Origin: Cytophagaceae bacterium
Lineage (GTDB): Bacteria; Bacteroidota; Bacteroidia; Cytophagales; Spirosomataceae
Assembly (NCBI GenBank): GCA_027488335.1
Contig: JAIYBU010000154.1
Location: 1-64,000 of the forward strand
Reading direction: 5' to 3'
DNA length: 64,000 nt
The position numbers were made by a program, and so were the translations under genes. Within the stretch, counting starts at the first letter, position 1; the number at the start of each line of letters is the position of its first letter. Shown here in pieces: positions 33,282 to 42,668 of this stretch. Under the pieces are notes generated by a model. The model saw only the letters and a list, made by a program, of their open reading frames with translations, did no database searches and was not told where the DNA came from.

Positions 33282-34541
33282 TTACTCCTCTAAGAAATCT
33301 AAATCTTTGCCGTGCGTTTCAGAAATATTGAGTACAGAATAAAACCCGATGGCAAAACAAATAAAACCAACAATTGCTCCTGCCATAATTATACCCTGAG
33401 TAGGCTTTAAAAATTTGTAGGAGATGGTCATTAAAACCACCGAACCTCGAACCATATTTGGAATGGTAGTGGCGGCTGTTGCTCGTAAATTTGTACCAAA
33501 TTGCTCGGCTGCAACCGTTACAAACATGGCCCAAAAACCGTTGCCAAAACCTAAGAAACAACACAACGCATAAAACAAAAACGCACTTTTAATGATACCC
33601 GAAAACAAAAGAATAAACATACATATCAACGCAAATGACATCATAAAGCCAATGGCTTTTCTACGAGAATGCAGAGCATGACTAAAAAAACCACTTAGAA
33701 AATCGCCTACTGAAATACCAACATAAGCCCACATAATGGATAAACCTGGGTCAATTTTTTCAGTGATTCCGAGTGCCTCGCCAAATTCATTGCTTAGATA
33801 AACCAAAATTCCGATACAAAACCAAAGCGGAATTCCGATTCCGATACACTTCATGTACGTCGAAAAACGCTCCCAATTGGTAAAGAATGCAAAGAAATTA
33901 CCTCTTTCAACATGTTTTTTGCCAACTACATCTTTAAAAATACCTGACTCAATTACGCCAACTCGGAGCAATAATAAGGCTATACCTAAGCCTCCGCCTA
34001 TGAAATACGCAATGGTCCAATCGCCTGAGAGTTTTACCGTGAAAGTGGCAACTACTGCACCTAATAGCCCGATTCCTGCTACCAAAGATGTGCCAATAGC
34101 TCGAAGTTGCTTGGGAAGTACCTCCGAAACGAGCGTGATTCCTGCACCGAGTTCACCAGCCAGACCTATTCCTGCAATAAAACGCAACCATTTGTAGGCT
34201 TCTATTTTATCTATAAATTCGATGTGCGGAATCATACCACAGCAAATATTTGCTAATGAATACGTAATAATCGACCCAAAAAGTACAGAAAGACGGCCTT
34301 TTTTATCGCCTAAAACTCCCCAAAAAATTCCGCCAATAAGTAAGCCAATCATCTGAAAATTAATGATAGTTGTGCCGATTGATGAAATTTCTTCTTTGGT
34401 CGAAAGTCCGAGACTTTCAAGACTCTGAACTCGCACAATTCCGAAGAGTTGAAGGTCATAAATATCAACAAAATAGCCCAATGCCGCCACAATTACGGGC
34501 AAGCTAAAAAGATGCTGAAAGGTAGTTTTTTCTTGATTCAT
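33282..34541 (-). CDS. MFS transporter, metabolite:proton symporter type
   Basis: The 419-residue protein has twelve predicted membrane helices with the MFS A-motif-like GVLGDKKGRLSVLFG between helices 2 and 3 and RFIAGIGLAGELGAGITLVSEVLPKQLRAIGTSLVAG in the first half. The layout, including DIYDLQLFGIV near the start and EQFGTNLRATAATTIPNMVRG late, is like the metabolite/phosphate:H+ symporter group. Substrate unknown. It stands alone, transcribed away from the DUF1080 gene side with a 105-base gap from it. Confidence 0.85.
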   Translation of the reverse strand: MNQEKTTFQHLFSLPVIVAALGYFVDIYDLQLFGIVRVQSLESLGLSTKEEISSIGTTIINFQMIGLLIGGIFWGVLGDKKGRLSVLFGSIITYSLANICCGMIPHIEFIDKIEAYKWLRFIAGIGLAGELGAGITLVSEVLPKQLRAIGTSLVAGIGLLGAVVATFTVKLSGDWTIAYFIGGGLGIALLLLRVGVIESGIFKDVVGKKHVERGNFFAFFTNWERFSTYMKCIGIGIPLWFCIGILVYLSNEFGEALGITEKIDPGLSIMWAYVGISVGDFLSGFFSHALHSRRKAIGFMMSFALICMFILLFSGIIKSAFLFYALCCFLGFGNGFWAMFVTVAAEQFGTNLRATAATTIPNMVRGSVVLMTISYKFLKPTQGIIMAGAIVGFICFAIGFYSVLNISETHGKDLDFLEE

Positions 34542-34646
34542 AAGGTTTAGGTTTTTATTAGGCCATTGTCAGTAGTCAATAGCTATTACTACAAAATTTC
34601 TATGGAAAGGGATGACGTCCGCTACATCGACCGTGGACTTTGATAA

Positions 34647-35249
34647 TTATAATTGCTTAATTTTGATTTTACGCCATTTTACTTTGATTCCGCCGCCGCT
34701 ATGAATTTGCAAGGCAATACAGCCATCTTTTCCACCGATTTTTTCGTCGTTAAGTGTTATCATTTCAGTGCCATTTAAGTAAGTAGTTACAACATTTCCT
34801 ACAACTTTTACAGTCATCTTATTCCATTCGCCCATTTTCAAGGCTTTATCTTTTTCGGGTGCGGGTTTAATCAACCAACCACGTCCGTACGATTCATAAA
34901 TTCCGCCTGTCGAACTTCCTGGAGGGGCTACTTCGGCTTGCCAGCCAGCTATTTTTGTACCTTCGATTGATGAATGAAAAAATACACCACTATTGCCGTT
35001 AGCTTCTTGCTTAAACTCAAGTGTAAGTTCAAAATCTTTAAATTTTTGTTCTGTACCTAAGTAGCCATATTCTTTGTCGGGGCCGCTTTCGCAAACCAAA
35101 AGGCCGTTTTCTACGTACCATTTTTCGGTGCCGTAAATTTTCCAACCTGTTAGGTCTTTGCCATTAAAGAGTGTTTGTTTTTTCTGAGCGAAGGTTGCTA
35201 CTGAAAGCACTAATAAAATAAATAGCGATAAACTTAATTTAAGTTTCAT
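34647..35249 (-). CDS. Secreted DUF1080 (3-keto-disaccharide hydrolase-like) protein
   Basis: The 200-residue protein has a signal peptide (MKLKLSLSLFILLVLSVATFAQ) and one DUF1080 jelly-roll domain: TLFNGKDLTGWKIYGTEKWYVENGLLVCESG, then FELTLEFKQEANGNSGVFFHSS, and the C-terminal GCIALQIHSGGGIKVKWRKIKIKQL. The domain is a concanavalin-like beta sandwich; members act on 3-keto-glycosides or related sugars. Length is usual for a single-domain member. No sugar-oxidising partner is adjacent. Confidence 0.88.
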   Translation of the reverse strand: MKLKLSLSLFILLVLSVATFAQKKQTLFNGKDLTGWKIYGTEKWYVENGLLVCESGPDKEYGYLGTEQKFKDFELTLEFKQEANGNSGVFFHSSIEGTKIAGWQAEVAPPGSSTGGIYESYGRGWLIKPAPEKDKALKMGEWNKMTVKVVGNVVTTYLNGTEMITLNDEKIGGKDGCIALQIHSGGGIKVKWRKIKIKQL

Positions 35250-35314
35250 GTCTTGTTAGTTTTGATAGTTTGGTTATGGAAGAATATTTTTCTACAAAGA
35301 AAAGCGAAAATCTT

Positions 35315-35322
35315 TATCTTTG
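35315..35322 (+). promoter_or_regulatory. Candidate -7 box for the secreted protein at 35418
   Basis: TATCTTTG followed by G matches TAnnTTTG. It lies about 95 bases upstream of the chosen start, so the leader would be long; no -33 box is evident. Confidence 0.35.
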
Positions 35323-35417
35323 GATATGATTTAACCGAATATTGTCGTTTACTCAATTTATCAAACAAATAGATGCGATATTCAAGAAAAACTTTACCCA
35401 AATTTATAAGAAATAGC

Positions 35418-36149
35418 ATGAAGAAAATCTTTGTATTAGTCGTCTTTTTATTAGTGGAAGGTTTTAGCTTCGCTCAAACAAAGCTGACTAAACAGTCTTA
35501 CGAAGGCTTAGTCAATAAGTTTCCAGTTAGTCTTTCTTTAACATTCGATGCTAACTTGGTTTATGGAACATTAATATATAAGCGAGTGGGGCAACCAATA
35601 AAAGTAATTGGTTCACTCGAAAACGAAAGTTTTTCATTGCATGAGTTTGGTGAAAAAGCTGAAATTACAGGAATGTTTTACGGAACAAAAAAAGGTGATG
35701 AAATAAGCGGCTCGTGGTCAAGTCCGAGTGGGAAAGAAATGAAATTCAGTGTTAAAAAAACGGCTTCGAGCAATATTGAAAAAAACGAATTAACGTCAAC
35801 AACTGGCTCGTATGCGTATAGTTTCGGCAAAGATGGTGGTACAGGAAATATGTATGTGCAGCAGGTTGCGAAAGATAAAATTATTGTGGAAATCCAGGCT
35901 GTGAAAGGCCCACCAAGTTATAATCAGGCGATTATCAAAAAAACTTTTTTGAAATTAGTCAGGAACGAAGCTATTTATGAAAATAATGAATTTGGTAAAT
36001 GTCTTTTAAAAATAACGTTTTTTGAAGGTGGAGCAAACATCATTTACCTGAATGAAGCCTACGATTGCGGTTTCGGAAATGCTGCTTCGGTAGTCGGAAA
36101 TTATTTTAAATTTGATAGAATAGCTCCACAGTTTGAGAAGAGAGATTAA
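35418..36149 (+). CDS. Secreted protein of unknown function
   Basis: The 243-residue product starts with a clear signal peptide (MKKIFVLVVFLLVEGFSFAQ). I chose this ATG over one 45 bases upstream (35373) for that reason. The mature part has two beta-rich halves: the first (SYEGLVNKFPVSLSLTFDANLVYGTLIYKRVGQPIKVIG ... GMFYGTKKGDEISGSWSSPSGKEMKFSV) resembles small lipocalin-like sandwich domains; the second ends in a Cys pair region (ECDGF-like NEAYDCGFGNAASVVGNYFKFDR). I recognise no family. It is monocistronic and its terminator lies within the end of the convergent gene. Confidence 0.7.
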   Translation: MKKIFVLVVFLLVEGFSFAQTKLTKQSYEGLVNKFPVSLSLTFDANLVYGTLIYKRVGQPIKVIGSLENESFSLHEFGEKAEITGMFYGTKKGDEISGSWSSPSGKEMKFSVKKTASSNIEKNELTSTTGSYAYSFGKDGGTGNMYVQQVAKDKIIVEIQAVKGPPSYNQAIIKKTFLKLVRNEAIYENNEFGKCLLKITFFEGGANIIYLNEAYDCGFGNAASVVGNYFKFDRIAPQFEKRD

Positions 36150-36217
36150 AAAATGCTGTTTTAATTTTTTGAGTAGCAATTGCACCGCCGTTGTATATAA
36201 CGAATCTACAAATACAC

Positions 36218-36796
36218 CTAAAACTTCAAAAAAGGTATCAACATTGGCACTTCTTGTTGATACCTTTTATATTTTTCGCCAAAGACTTCAATCAGTTTTT
36301 TCTCTTCAAAATAGATACCGATAAACAAATAGATTGTTACGGCAACCGCACCCGTCAAGCTTCTGGTTGAGGCATCGGCAACGAACATTCCCCAAACCAA
36401 GAGTAACATTCCAAAATAAATCGGGTGACGCATGTATTTCAATAATCCATCGTTTTTGAACTCGTTTTTTTCTTGGGTTTTACCAAAATCAAAGCCACTA
36501 AATTCACTGAGATTGTAGCCCTGCAAAGCCGTTGCGATAAGAAAAACTCCCCAAACGCTAATAAATTTTCCGATAACAGACTGATAGAGAGACGCTTGCC
36601 AAAGAGTTTCTTTTTCGGTTGAAAACTGCACCGCAAAAACTGGAATGAGTAGCACAAACGCCAAAATATTATACATGAGGCGATAGAAACGGAAGTATTT
36701 ACCCAGTATTTTTACCGCAATGTTTTTAAAAAAATTACTCGCCATGAAACTATGAATTGTCCCGTAAAGTAGCCAAACGAAAGCCAATAAAAGCAT
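36218..36796 (-). CDS. Membrane methyltransferase-like protein (isoprenylcysteine carboxyl methyltransferase / NnrU-like)
   Basis: The 192-residue protein has about five membrane helices and the C-terminal signature of the ICMT/PEMT-like group: LLKYMRHPIYFGMLLLVWGMF, then IYFEEKKLIEVFGEKYKRYQQEVPMLIPF. This region binds S-adenosylmethionine in related enzymes. The N-terminus (MLLLAFVWLLYGTIHSFMAS) is like NnrU-type proteins. Substrate unknown. The last 17 codons overlap a perfect hairpin (36230-36268) that probably serves as terminator for the convergent gene. Confidence 0.8.
   Translation of the reverse strand: MLLLAFVWLLYGTIHSFMASNFFKNIAVKILGKYFRFYRLMYNILAFVLLIPVFAVQFSTEKETLWQASLYQSVIGKFISVWGVFLIATALQGYNLSEFSGFDFGKTQEKNEFKNDGLLKYMRHPIYFGMLLLVWGMFVADASTRSLTGAVAVTIYLFIGIYFEEKKLIEVFGEKYKRYQQEVPMLIPFLKF
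36230..36268. terminator. Perfect hairpin inside the 3' end of the methyltransferase gene
   Basis: AAAAGGTATCAAC (36230-36242) and GTTGATACCTTTT (36256-36268) are exact complements. Downstream of the plus-strand gene ending at 36149, the stem is followed by an AT-rich tail (ATATTTTT), and on the minus strand by TTTTTTGAAG, so both directions have a T-run. The sequence also encodes the residues KRYQQEVPMLIPF of the minus-strand gene. Confidence 0.55.
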
Positions 36797-36842
36797 AATT
36801 GTTGAAGTTTATTTGTAAAGGTTAGAAAATGTTGGAAAATAA

Positions 36843-36875
36843 AAACGCCCTGTTTTCGCTGAAAACAGGGCGTTT
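36843..36875 (-). terminator. Intrinsic terminator after lolA
   Basis: AAACGCCCTGTTTT (36843-36856) pairs perfectly with AAAACAGGGCGTTT (36862-36875) around CGCTG. On the minus strand it lies 14 bases beyond the lolA stop and is followed by a T-run. Confidence 0.85.
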
Positions 36876-36888
36876 GATTGGTAGAAAA

Positions 36889-37536
36889 TTATCGTAAATC
36901 GACCACTTCTACACCTGGGTATTTCTTTTTGTCGAATGTAAAGATTTTGTCGTCAGCAGGGGCGTTTGCCATGAATTTATCCACACGGAAAACTGTGCGT
37001 TTGCCGTTTTTATCCCATACTTTCCAAGATTTTACTGATTTATCTTTTTTATCAACCTTGATTTGCACTTTGGCTACTTTGCTTCCCTTATCTTCTGGCG
37101 AAAGCTCGATTACCTCGTATAATTGGCTACCTTCTTTTACTTCTTCTAAGAAAACATATTTATAACCTTTTTTGTAAATGGTATAAATTTTTGTCGGCGA
37201 AAGAGCGTCCATTTCGGCAGGATTAAAGTCCGAAACTTGGCATTCGTTGGTTTCTTTGGTATAGCTGTAAAGTTCTTTACCGTTGGTAAAAACTTCTTGA
37301 CCGAGCATTTTTAAGCGAAATTTTGCACCTTTTACGGTTACATCTCCTTTGTATGATTCAGTCAATTTTGCATTTGTTCCCTCAACTCCGTAAGTAAACG
37401 CCGCACTAAATGATTTCATTGTTTGGTATTTTTTACTCATTTCATCTAAAATAGCAGTTGCTTTTTTATCTTTTTGAGCCATTACCAAACTACTAACAAT
37501 CAATAAACTCGCAGTTAGAACAAGTATTTTTTTCAT
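36889..37536 (-). CDS. lolA: Outer-membrane lipoprotein carrier protein LolA-like
   Basis: LolA ferries lipoproteins across the periplasm to the outer membrane. The 215-residue protein has a signal peptide (MKKILVLTASLLIVSSLVMAQ) and the LolA half-barrel pattern: AILDEMSKKYQTMKSFSAAFTYGVEG, KGAKFRLKMLGQEVFTNGKELYSYTKETNECQVSDF, then EVIELSPEDKGSKVAKVQIKVDKKDKSVKSWKVWDKNGKRTVFRV. It follows ftsK on the minus strand, 121 bases after its stop, an order common in Bacteroidota. Confidence 0.9.
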   Translation of the reverse strand: MKKILVLTASLLIVSSLVMAQKDKKATAILDEMSKKYQTMKSFSAAFTYGVEGTNAKLTESYKGDVTVKGAKFRLKMLGQEVFTNGKELYSYTKETNECQVSDFNPAEMDALSPTKIYTIYKKGYKYVFLEEVKEGSQLYEVIELSPEDKGSKVAKVQIKVDKKDKSVKSWKVWDKNGKRTVFRVDKFMANAPADDKIFTFDKKKYPGVEVVDLR

Positions 37537-37657
37537 CTTTATAAATGGTTAATTTTCTTCCAATAGTAGTAATTAGACGTATTTTCGGGAAAATAAATTA
37601 AAGTAATTATGTCCCTCTAAAATAACTTAGACGTAAAATTAATTCAATTGGTTGTTT

Positions 37658-40201
37658 TTATCGTAATTTTCTTAAAATTTCCTCCAGATGTTCCATGTCT
37701 TTTACCAAAACTTCACGAGCTTTACTACCTTCAAATGGTCCAACGATACCCGCACCTTCGAGTTGGTCAATGATACGGCCTGCACGATTATACCCCAATT
37801 TCATTTTTCTTTGGATAAGCGATGTACTGCCTTGTTGGTGTGCAACCAATAATCGAGCGGCATCATCAAACATTGGGTCGAGTTCAGAAGCATCAAATTC
37901 AGCTGTTTCTCCTTCTTCATCACCGTAGAATTCTGGTAATAAATAAGCCGATTCGTAAGCTCGCTGCGAACCGATAAATTCGCAAATATCTTCAACCTCG
38001 GGTGTATCCACAAACGGACATTGCAGACGTACCATATCCGAACCCATCGAAAGCAACATATCTCCGTTTCCTACCAATTGCTCAGAGCCGCCAGTGTCCA
38101 AAATCGTACGTGAGTCAATTTTTGAGGTAACTTTAAACGATAATCGAGCTGGGAAATTGGCTTTGATTAGACCCGTAATTACATTGACCGAAGGGCGTTG
38201 CGTAGCCACAATTAAGTGAATTCCGATGGCACGAGCCAACTGAGCCAAACGAGCAATTGGCTGCTCAACCTCTTTACCAGCGGTCATCATCAAATCGGCC
38301 AACTCGTCAATTACCAATACTATATATGGTAAATAACGGTGTCCTTTTTCAGGGTTTAGACGGCGTTGAACAAACTTAGCGTTGTATTCTTTCAAGTTTC
38401 GCACACCTGCATCTTTCAGTAAATTATAGCGGTTATCCATCTCGATACAAAGTGAGTTGAGGGTATAAACCACCTTTTTAGTATCGGTAATAATAGCTTC
38501 TTCCGCATTTGGAAGCATCGCCAAGAAGTGTCGCTCAATTTTGTTATAAAGCGTAAGCTCCACTTTCTTAGGGTCAACCAACACAAATTTGATTTGTGCA
38601 GGGTGTTTTTTGTAAAGCAATGAAGCTAAAATTACATTCAAACCCACTGACTTACCTTGACCCGTCGCACCCGCCATGAGTAGGTGAGGCATTTTGGCCA
38701 AATCAGTTACGAAGATTTCGTTTGAAATCGTTTTTCCGAGAATGATTGGCAAATCGAAGTTCGATTTTTGGAATTTATCGCTCGCAATAACCGATTTCAT
38801 TGTTACCATTTCACGGTTTTTATTTGGTACTTCAATACCAATCGTGCCTTTTCCTGGCATTGGAGCAATGATACGAATACCTAATGCTGCCAAATTCAGG
38901 GCAATATCATCTTCGAGATTCTTGATTTTCGAGATACGAATACCCGCTTCGGGTACGATTTCGTAGAGCGTAACGGTTGGCCCAATCGTAGCCTTGATGC
39001 TGGCAATTCCTATTTGAAAATTTCGCATCGTTTCTACGATATTATTTTTGTTGGCTTCAAGCTCTTCTTCGGTTACTTTCGTGCCAGTGTTGCCATATTC
39101 GCTCAAAAGCGTGATTGGCGGATATTGATAATTACCTAAATCGAGTGTTGGGTCGAAAAGTCCGAAATCTTTCAGTACTTTTTCGTTCACATCATCCGAA
39201 TCCAAGTCATCTCCAAACACATCTTCTTCTTCTTGATTTGTTTCGATAATGAGTGTTGGGCTTCCCTTGAATGGTTCATTCGGCAAGCTGTTTTTCGGTT
39301 TTTCTTCTATTTCGAGCGATAAGTTCTTTTCTTCAAAAGGTTTTGGCACTTCAATATCTTCTCGACTGATTTTTAAGAAGTCAATTTTTGGCTCTTCTTG
39401 CTGAACAACCGGCGGAGGTGTGGGTGAATGTCTGAACGAATTGTCTTTTTCTTCTTCAAAAACTTCATCCTCTTCAATTTGTACTGCTTTACGGATGCGT
39501 TCGGTGGCTATATCTTCACGAGGGGCACGTTTGAAATATTTTGCAAAAAACCAATCATCAATTTCGGTATAGCCGTGAAAGAAAATCAACCAACCTGCTA
39601 AAAGCAAAATAATGATAAAAATGCCACCCCAGCCCATTGCCTGTTGGAAAAACTGATTGACTGCATAACCCAAACCACCACAGATTGTGCTACCTGAAGT
39701 ATCAAAAACTGTAGTGAAGTAGCCTAAAAAGATGCTTGTCCAAATAATATAGAAAATACTCGAAACCGTAAAGCGGTTAAAACTATACGGTAGTAAATCT
39801 TTTTTGGTCACTAACCAATAGCCTGCCCACGTAGTGATAGGAATCCAACCAAATGCCGAAAGTCCAAACCACTCAAAGATAAAAAAGTGAGAGAGTTTGG
39901 CACCCAATAGACCAATAAGATTGGCCGCTTTTTTATCTCCCTGCTTGATTGAAGTCCAGAATGTGCGTTGAACCACATCTTGGTCGGCATCGCCCGTAAA
40001 AAGATACGAAACAAACGAGAGCAGTAAAATCAACGAAAAAAGCAGCAAGAAAATGCCCAAAGCGAGCTGATAACTCTCTTTGCTGACATTGAAATTGAGC
40101 GAAGTCTGATTACCACCACCTTTACCACTCGACGAACCTCGTGGAGGGTTTGGGCTTTTAGGTGGTTGTTTTTTGCGAAAACTGTTACTATTATCGGGCA
40201 T
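37658..40201 (-). CDS. ftsK: DNA translocase FtsK/SpoIIIE
   Basis: FtsK pumps chromosome ends through the division septum and activates XerCD at dif. The 847-residue protein has a Pro/Gly-rich start, about five membrane helices, an acidic linker (about residues 270-380), the alpha/beta motor with Walker A (LMAGATGQGKSVGLN) and Walker B (YIVLVIDELADLMM), the IGIHLIVATQRPSVNVITG segment, and a C-terminal gamma domain (LIQRKMKLGYNRAGRIIDQLEGAGIVG). The ATG at 40201 fits: an in-frame extension to 40381 would lie upstream of the -7 box at 40242-40235. Confidence 0.95.
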   Translation of the reverse strand: MPDNSNSFRKKQPPKSPNPPRGSSSGKGGGNQTSLNFNVSKESYQLALGIFLLLFSLILLLSFVSYLFTGDADQDVVQRTFWTSIKQGDKKAANLIGLLGAKLSHFFIFEWFGLSAFGWIPITTWAGYWLVTKKDLLPYSFNRFTVSSIFYIIWTSIFLGYFTTVFDTSGSTICGGLGYAVNQFFQQAMGWGGIFIIILLLAGWLIFFHGYTEIDDWFFAKYFKRAPREDIATERIRKAVQIEEDEVFEEEKDNSFRHSPTPPPVVQQEEPKIDFLKISREDIEVPKPFEEKNLSLEIEEKPKNSLPNEPFKGSPTLIIETNQEEEDVFGDDLDSDDVNEKVLKDFGLFDPTLDLGNYQYPPITLLSEYGNTGTKVTEEELEANKNNIVETMRNFQIGIASIKATIGPTVTLYEIVPEAGIRISKIKNLEDDIALNLAALGIRIIAPMPGKGTIGIEVPNKNREMVTMKSVIASDKFQKSNFDLPIILGKTISNEIFVTDLAKMPHLLMAGATGQGKSVGLNVILASLLYKKHPAQIKFVLVDPKKVELTLYNKIERHFLAMLPNAEEAIITDTKKVVYTLNSLCIEMDNRYNLLKDAGVRNLKEYNAKFVQRRLNPEKGHRYLPYIVLVIDELADLMMTAGKEVEQPIARLAQLARAIGIHLIVATQRPSVNVITGLIKANFPARLSFKVTSKIDSRTILDTGGSEQLVGNGDMLLSMGSDMVRLQCPFVDTPEVEDICEFIGSQRAYESAYLLPEFYGDEEGETAEFDASELDPMFDDAARLLVAHQQGSTSLIQRKMKLGYNRAGRIIDQLEGAGIVGPFEGSKAREVLVKDMEHLEEILRKLR

Positions 40202-40234
40202 CGTTATGAGTAGGAAAGCAATGTATTTTAGAGA

Positions 40235-40242
40235 CAAATATA
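40235..40242 (-). promoter_or_regulatory. -7 box of the ftsK promoter
   Basis: On the minus strand TATATTTG (40242-40235) matches TAnnTTTG, about 34 bases upstream of the ftsK ATG at 40201. No clear -33 TTTG is seen. It supports the shorter ftsK start. Confidence 0.45.
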
Positions 40243-40445
40243 AGGATTTTGCATAAAAAACACTTAAAAAAAGCAGAAGTTTGTAATTTTGGGAGATAAT
40301 CCAAGCCTGAGAGAGTACTTCTTGATGAAATACTCGCCTAAAGAACTGAAACATAAAAATTAAAAATTTGACATTTATCAACTATTTATTCCAAGAAAAA
40401 AGTGCTATTTTGAAATTCAAAACCCTTCAACCTCTTCTAAACAGT

Positions 40446-41597
40446 ATGAAAAAAATGCTCTCACTTTGTGGGCTTATCTTGGTTTCTACGACCATTTTTG
40501 CCCAAAAAGATATTCAGAAAAAGATACAAACGCAGTTCATCATGGCCGAAAACGGTTCTACTATTGTGCTTGATGAAGGCTCATTCACGTTTACGGCAAG
40601 CCTTTCGCTCGAAGGAAAAAAGAATATTATTATTAAAGGAAAGGGTAAAGATAAAACGATTTTATCGTTTAAAGGTCAAACCGATGGTGCGGAGGGAATC
40701 AGGGTTTCAAATGCTGAAAATATAACGATTGAGGACTTAACGGTGCAAGACTCAAAAGGTGATGCGGTGAAAACGATGAACGTAACTGGAATTACATTCA
40801 GAAATGTAAAAACTGAATGGCTGGGCGAGCCAAAAGCAACCAACGGTGCGTATGGGCTTTACCCTGTACAGTGCGAAAAAGTGCTGATTGAAGGTTGCGA
40901 AGCCATTGGAGCATCAGATGCGGGTATTTATGTAGGGCAATCGAAAGATATAATTGTCAGAAAATCAAGGGCTTATCATAATGTGGCAGGTATTGAAATC
41001 GAAAACTCGCTCAATGCTGAAGTCTATGAAAATGAAGCTACCGAAAACACAGGTGGTATTTTGGTGTTCGATTTGCCCGATTTGATTCTAAAAAAAGGAG
41101 GCTATACGAAGGTTTACAAAAATAATATCCATCATAATAATTTCCCGAATTTCGCTCCGAAAGGGAATATTGTGGGCAAAGTTCCAGATGGAACAGGTGT
41201 ATTGATTTTGGCGGCAAATCATGTGGAAATATTTGATAATCAGATAATTAATAATAAATCAATGGGGGTAGGTGTGATTAGTTATTTCACGACTGAAAAC
41301 CCAATCAAAGACAAAGAATATTATCCATATTCGGAAGCTATTACGATTCGTGATAATAATTTTGAGCGTGAAAAAGTAAAAGCAACCCATAAAGGCCGAT
41401 TCGGACAAATTTATCAATTCAAGTTACGTTTTGGAAAAAATGTGCCGCACATTCTTTGGGATGGAATCGTAGATGATAAAAATCCGAATGCTGTGCTTTG
41501 TATCAAAAATAACAAAAACGAATCGTTTGCTAACATGGATGTTGAGCATAATTTCAAGAATATTTCACGCGATACGAGTAAAATTATTTGTAAGTAG
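40446..41597 (+). CDS. Secreted parallel beta-helix protein (TIGR03805-type)
   Basis: The 383-residue protein has a signal peptide (MKKMLSLCGLILVSTTIFAQ) and a right-handed parallel beta-helix built of repeats such as KNIIIKGKGKDKTILSFKGQ, ENITIEDLTVQDSKGDAVK, KDIIVRKSRAYHNVAGIEIENS and NHVEIFDNQIINNKSMGVGV. It ends immediately before the ATG of a diheme cytochrome gene, with no bases between stop and start. This beta-helix type is known to pair with SO2930-type cytochromes. I chose the ATG at 40446 at the signal peptide, not an upstream one at 40368. Function unknown; polysaccharide or surface binding is a guess. Confidence 0.87.
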   Translation: MKKMLSLCGLILVSTTIFAQKDIQKKIQTQFIMAENGSTIVLDEGSFTFTASLSLEGKKNIIIKGKGKDKTILSFKGQTDGAEGIRVSNAENITIEDLTVQDSKGDAVKTMNVTGITFRNVKTEWLGEPKATNGAYGLYPVQCEKVLIEGCEAIGASDAGIYVGQSKDIIVRKSRAYHNVAGIEIENSLNAEVYENEATENTGGILVFDLPDLILKKGGYTKVYKNNIHHNNFPNFAPKGNIVGKVPDGTGVLILAANHVEIFDNQIINNKSMGVGVISYFTTENPIKDKEYYPYSEAITIRDNNFEREKVKATHKGRFGQIYQFKLRFGKNVPHILWDGIVDDKNPNAVLCIKNNKNESFANMDVEHNFKNISRDTSKIICK

Positions 41598-42668
41598 ATG
41601 AAAAAAATACTTTTACTAATAAGCTCGATTAGCATTTTTGCACTATCAGCTTTTTATCAAAAATCTAATAATGAGGCAACTATGCCTAAAGAAAAATTAT
41701 CTGATTATCAGTTTTTTGAAGGCAATGTAGCAGAGCAAAAACCTACAAAGGGGGTGTTGCCATATTCATTAAATACGCCTTTATTTACTGATTATGCCGA
41801 AAAATTACGTTTTATAAAACTGCCTGATAATCAGACGGTTGCCTATAATGCTACCGAGGTTTTGGAGTTTCCTGTGGGTACGACTATTATCAAAACCTTT
41901 TATTACCCGAACGATTTTCGTAAACCAGAATTAGGTAGAAAACTCATCGAAACTCGTTTACTGATTCATGAAGAAGATGGCTGGAAAGCTCTGGATTATG
42001 TTTGGAATGATGAACAAACCGAAGCGTTTTTGGAAGTGGCAGGCGATACAAAAGAGGTAAGTTACATTGATGCTAATGGCAAAAAGAAAAAACACGAATA
42101 TGGCATACCAAACATTAATCAATGCAAAGGATGCCATAATCGAAACGAACAAATGTCACCTATTGGACCTTCGGCAAGGCAGTTAAATGGCATTTTTCAG
42201 CCTTCATTGGGTGGTGAGAAGTCTTCAATAAATAGTACAGATAATCAGTTAGTCGCTTGGCAAAAAATGAGTGTTTTGACGAATCTGCCAGCCATCGGAA
42301 CCGTACCGAAAGCCGCAGTTTGGAATAGACCCGAAACTGGAAGCCTCGACGAACGTGCCAGAATTTGGCTTGATATTAATTGTGCTCACTGCCACCGAAA
42401 AGGAGGGCCTGCCCAGACTTCAGGTTTGAATTTGAGTATTCATGAAACAGAACCAATTGCCTACGGAATTTTGAAAACACCCGTAGCGGCAGGTCGTGGT
42501 TCGGGCAATAAAAAATATGATATTGTGCCAGGCAAACCCGACGAATCTATTATTGTTTACCGTATGGAATCGACTGACCCTGGAATAATGATGCCCGAAG
42601 TTGGTCGAAAAACTACTCACAAAGAAGGCGTAGAATTGATTAAAGAGTGGATTAGAGCCATGAAGTAG
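41598..42668 (+). CDS. SO2930-family diheme c-type cytochrome
   Basis: The 356-residue exported protein (hydrophobic MKKILLLISSISIFALSAF start) has two CxxCH heme-binding sites: CKGCH (NINQCKGCHNRN, around residue 178) and CAHCH (DINCAHCHRKGGP, around residue 260). A distal Met or His ligand could come from the MMPEVGRKTTHKEGVELIKEW region. It is encoded directly after the beta-helix protein (stop and start codons adjacent), a pairing conserved across unrelated bacteria. It would need the cytochrome c maturation system encoded at 28-30 kb. Electron donor and acceptor unknown. Confidence 0.9.
   Translation: MKKILLLISSISIFALSAFYQKSNNEATMPKEKLSDYQFFEGNVAEQKPTKGVLPYSLNTPLFTDYAEKLRFIKLPDNQTVAYNATEVLEFPVGTTIIKTFYYPNDFRKPELGRKLIETRLLIHEEDGWKALDYVWNDEQTEAFLEVAGDTKEVSYIDANGKKKKHEYGIPNINQCKGCHNRNEQMSPIGPSARQLNGIFQPSLGGEKSSINSTDNQLVAWQKMSVLTNLPAIGTVPKAAVWNRPETGSLDERARIWLDINCAHCHRKGGPAQTSGLNLSIHETEPIAYGILKTPVAAGRGSGNKKYDIVPGKPDESIIVYRMESTDPGIMMPEVGRKTTHKEGVELIKEWIRAMK

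Noticed and set aside
40202-40381. In-frame upstream extension of ftsK to an ATG at 40381
   Set aside because: It overlaps the beginning of the divergent beta-helix frame and lies upstream of the -7 box at 40242-40235; the shorter start gives the usual FtsK N-terminus.
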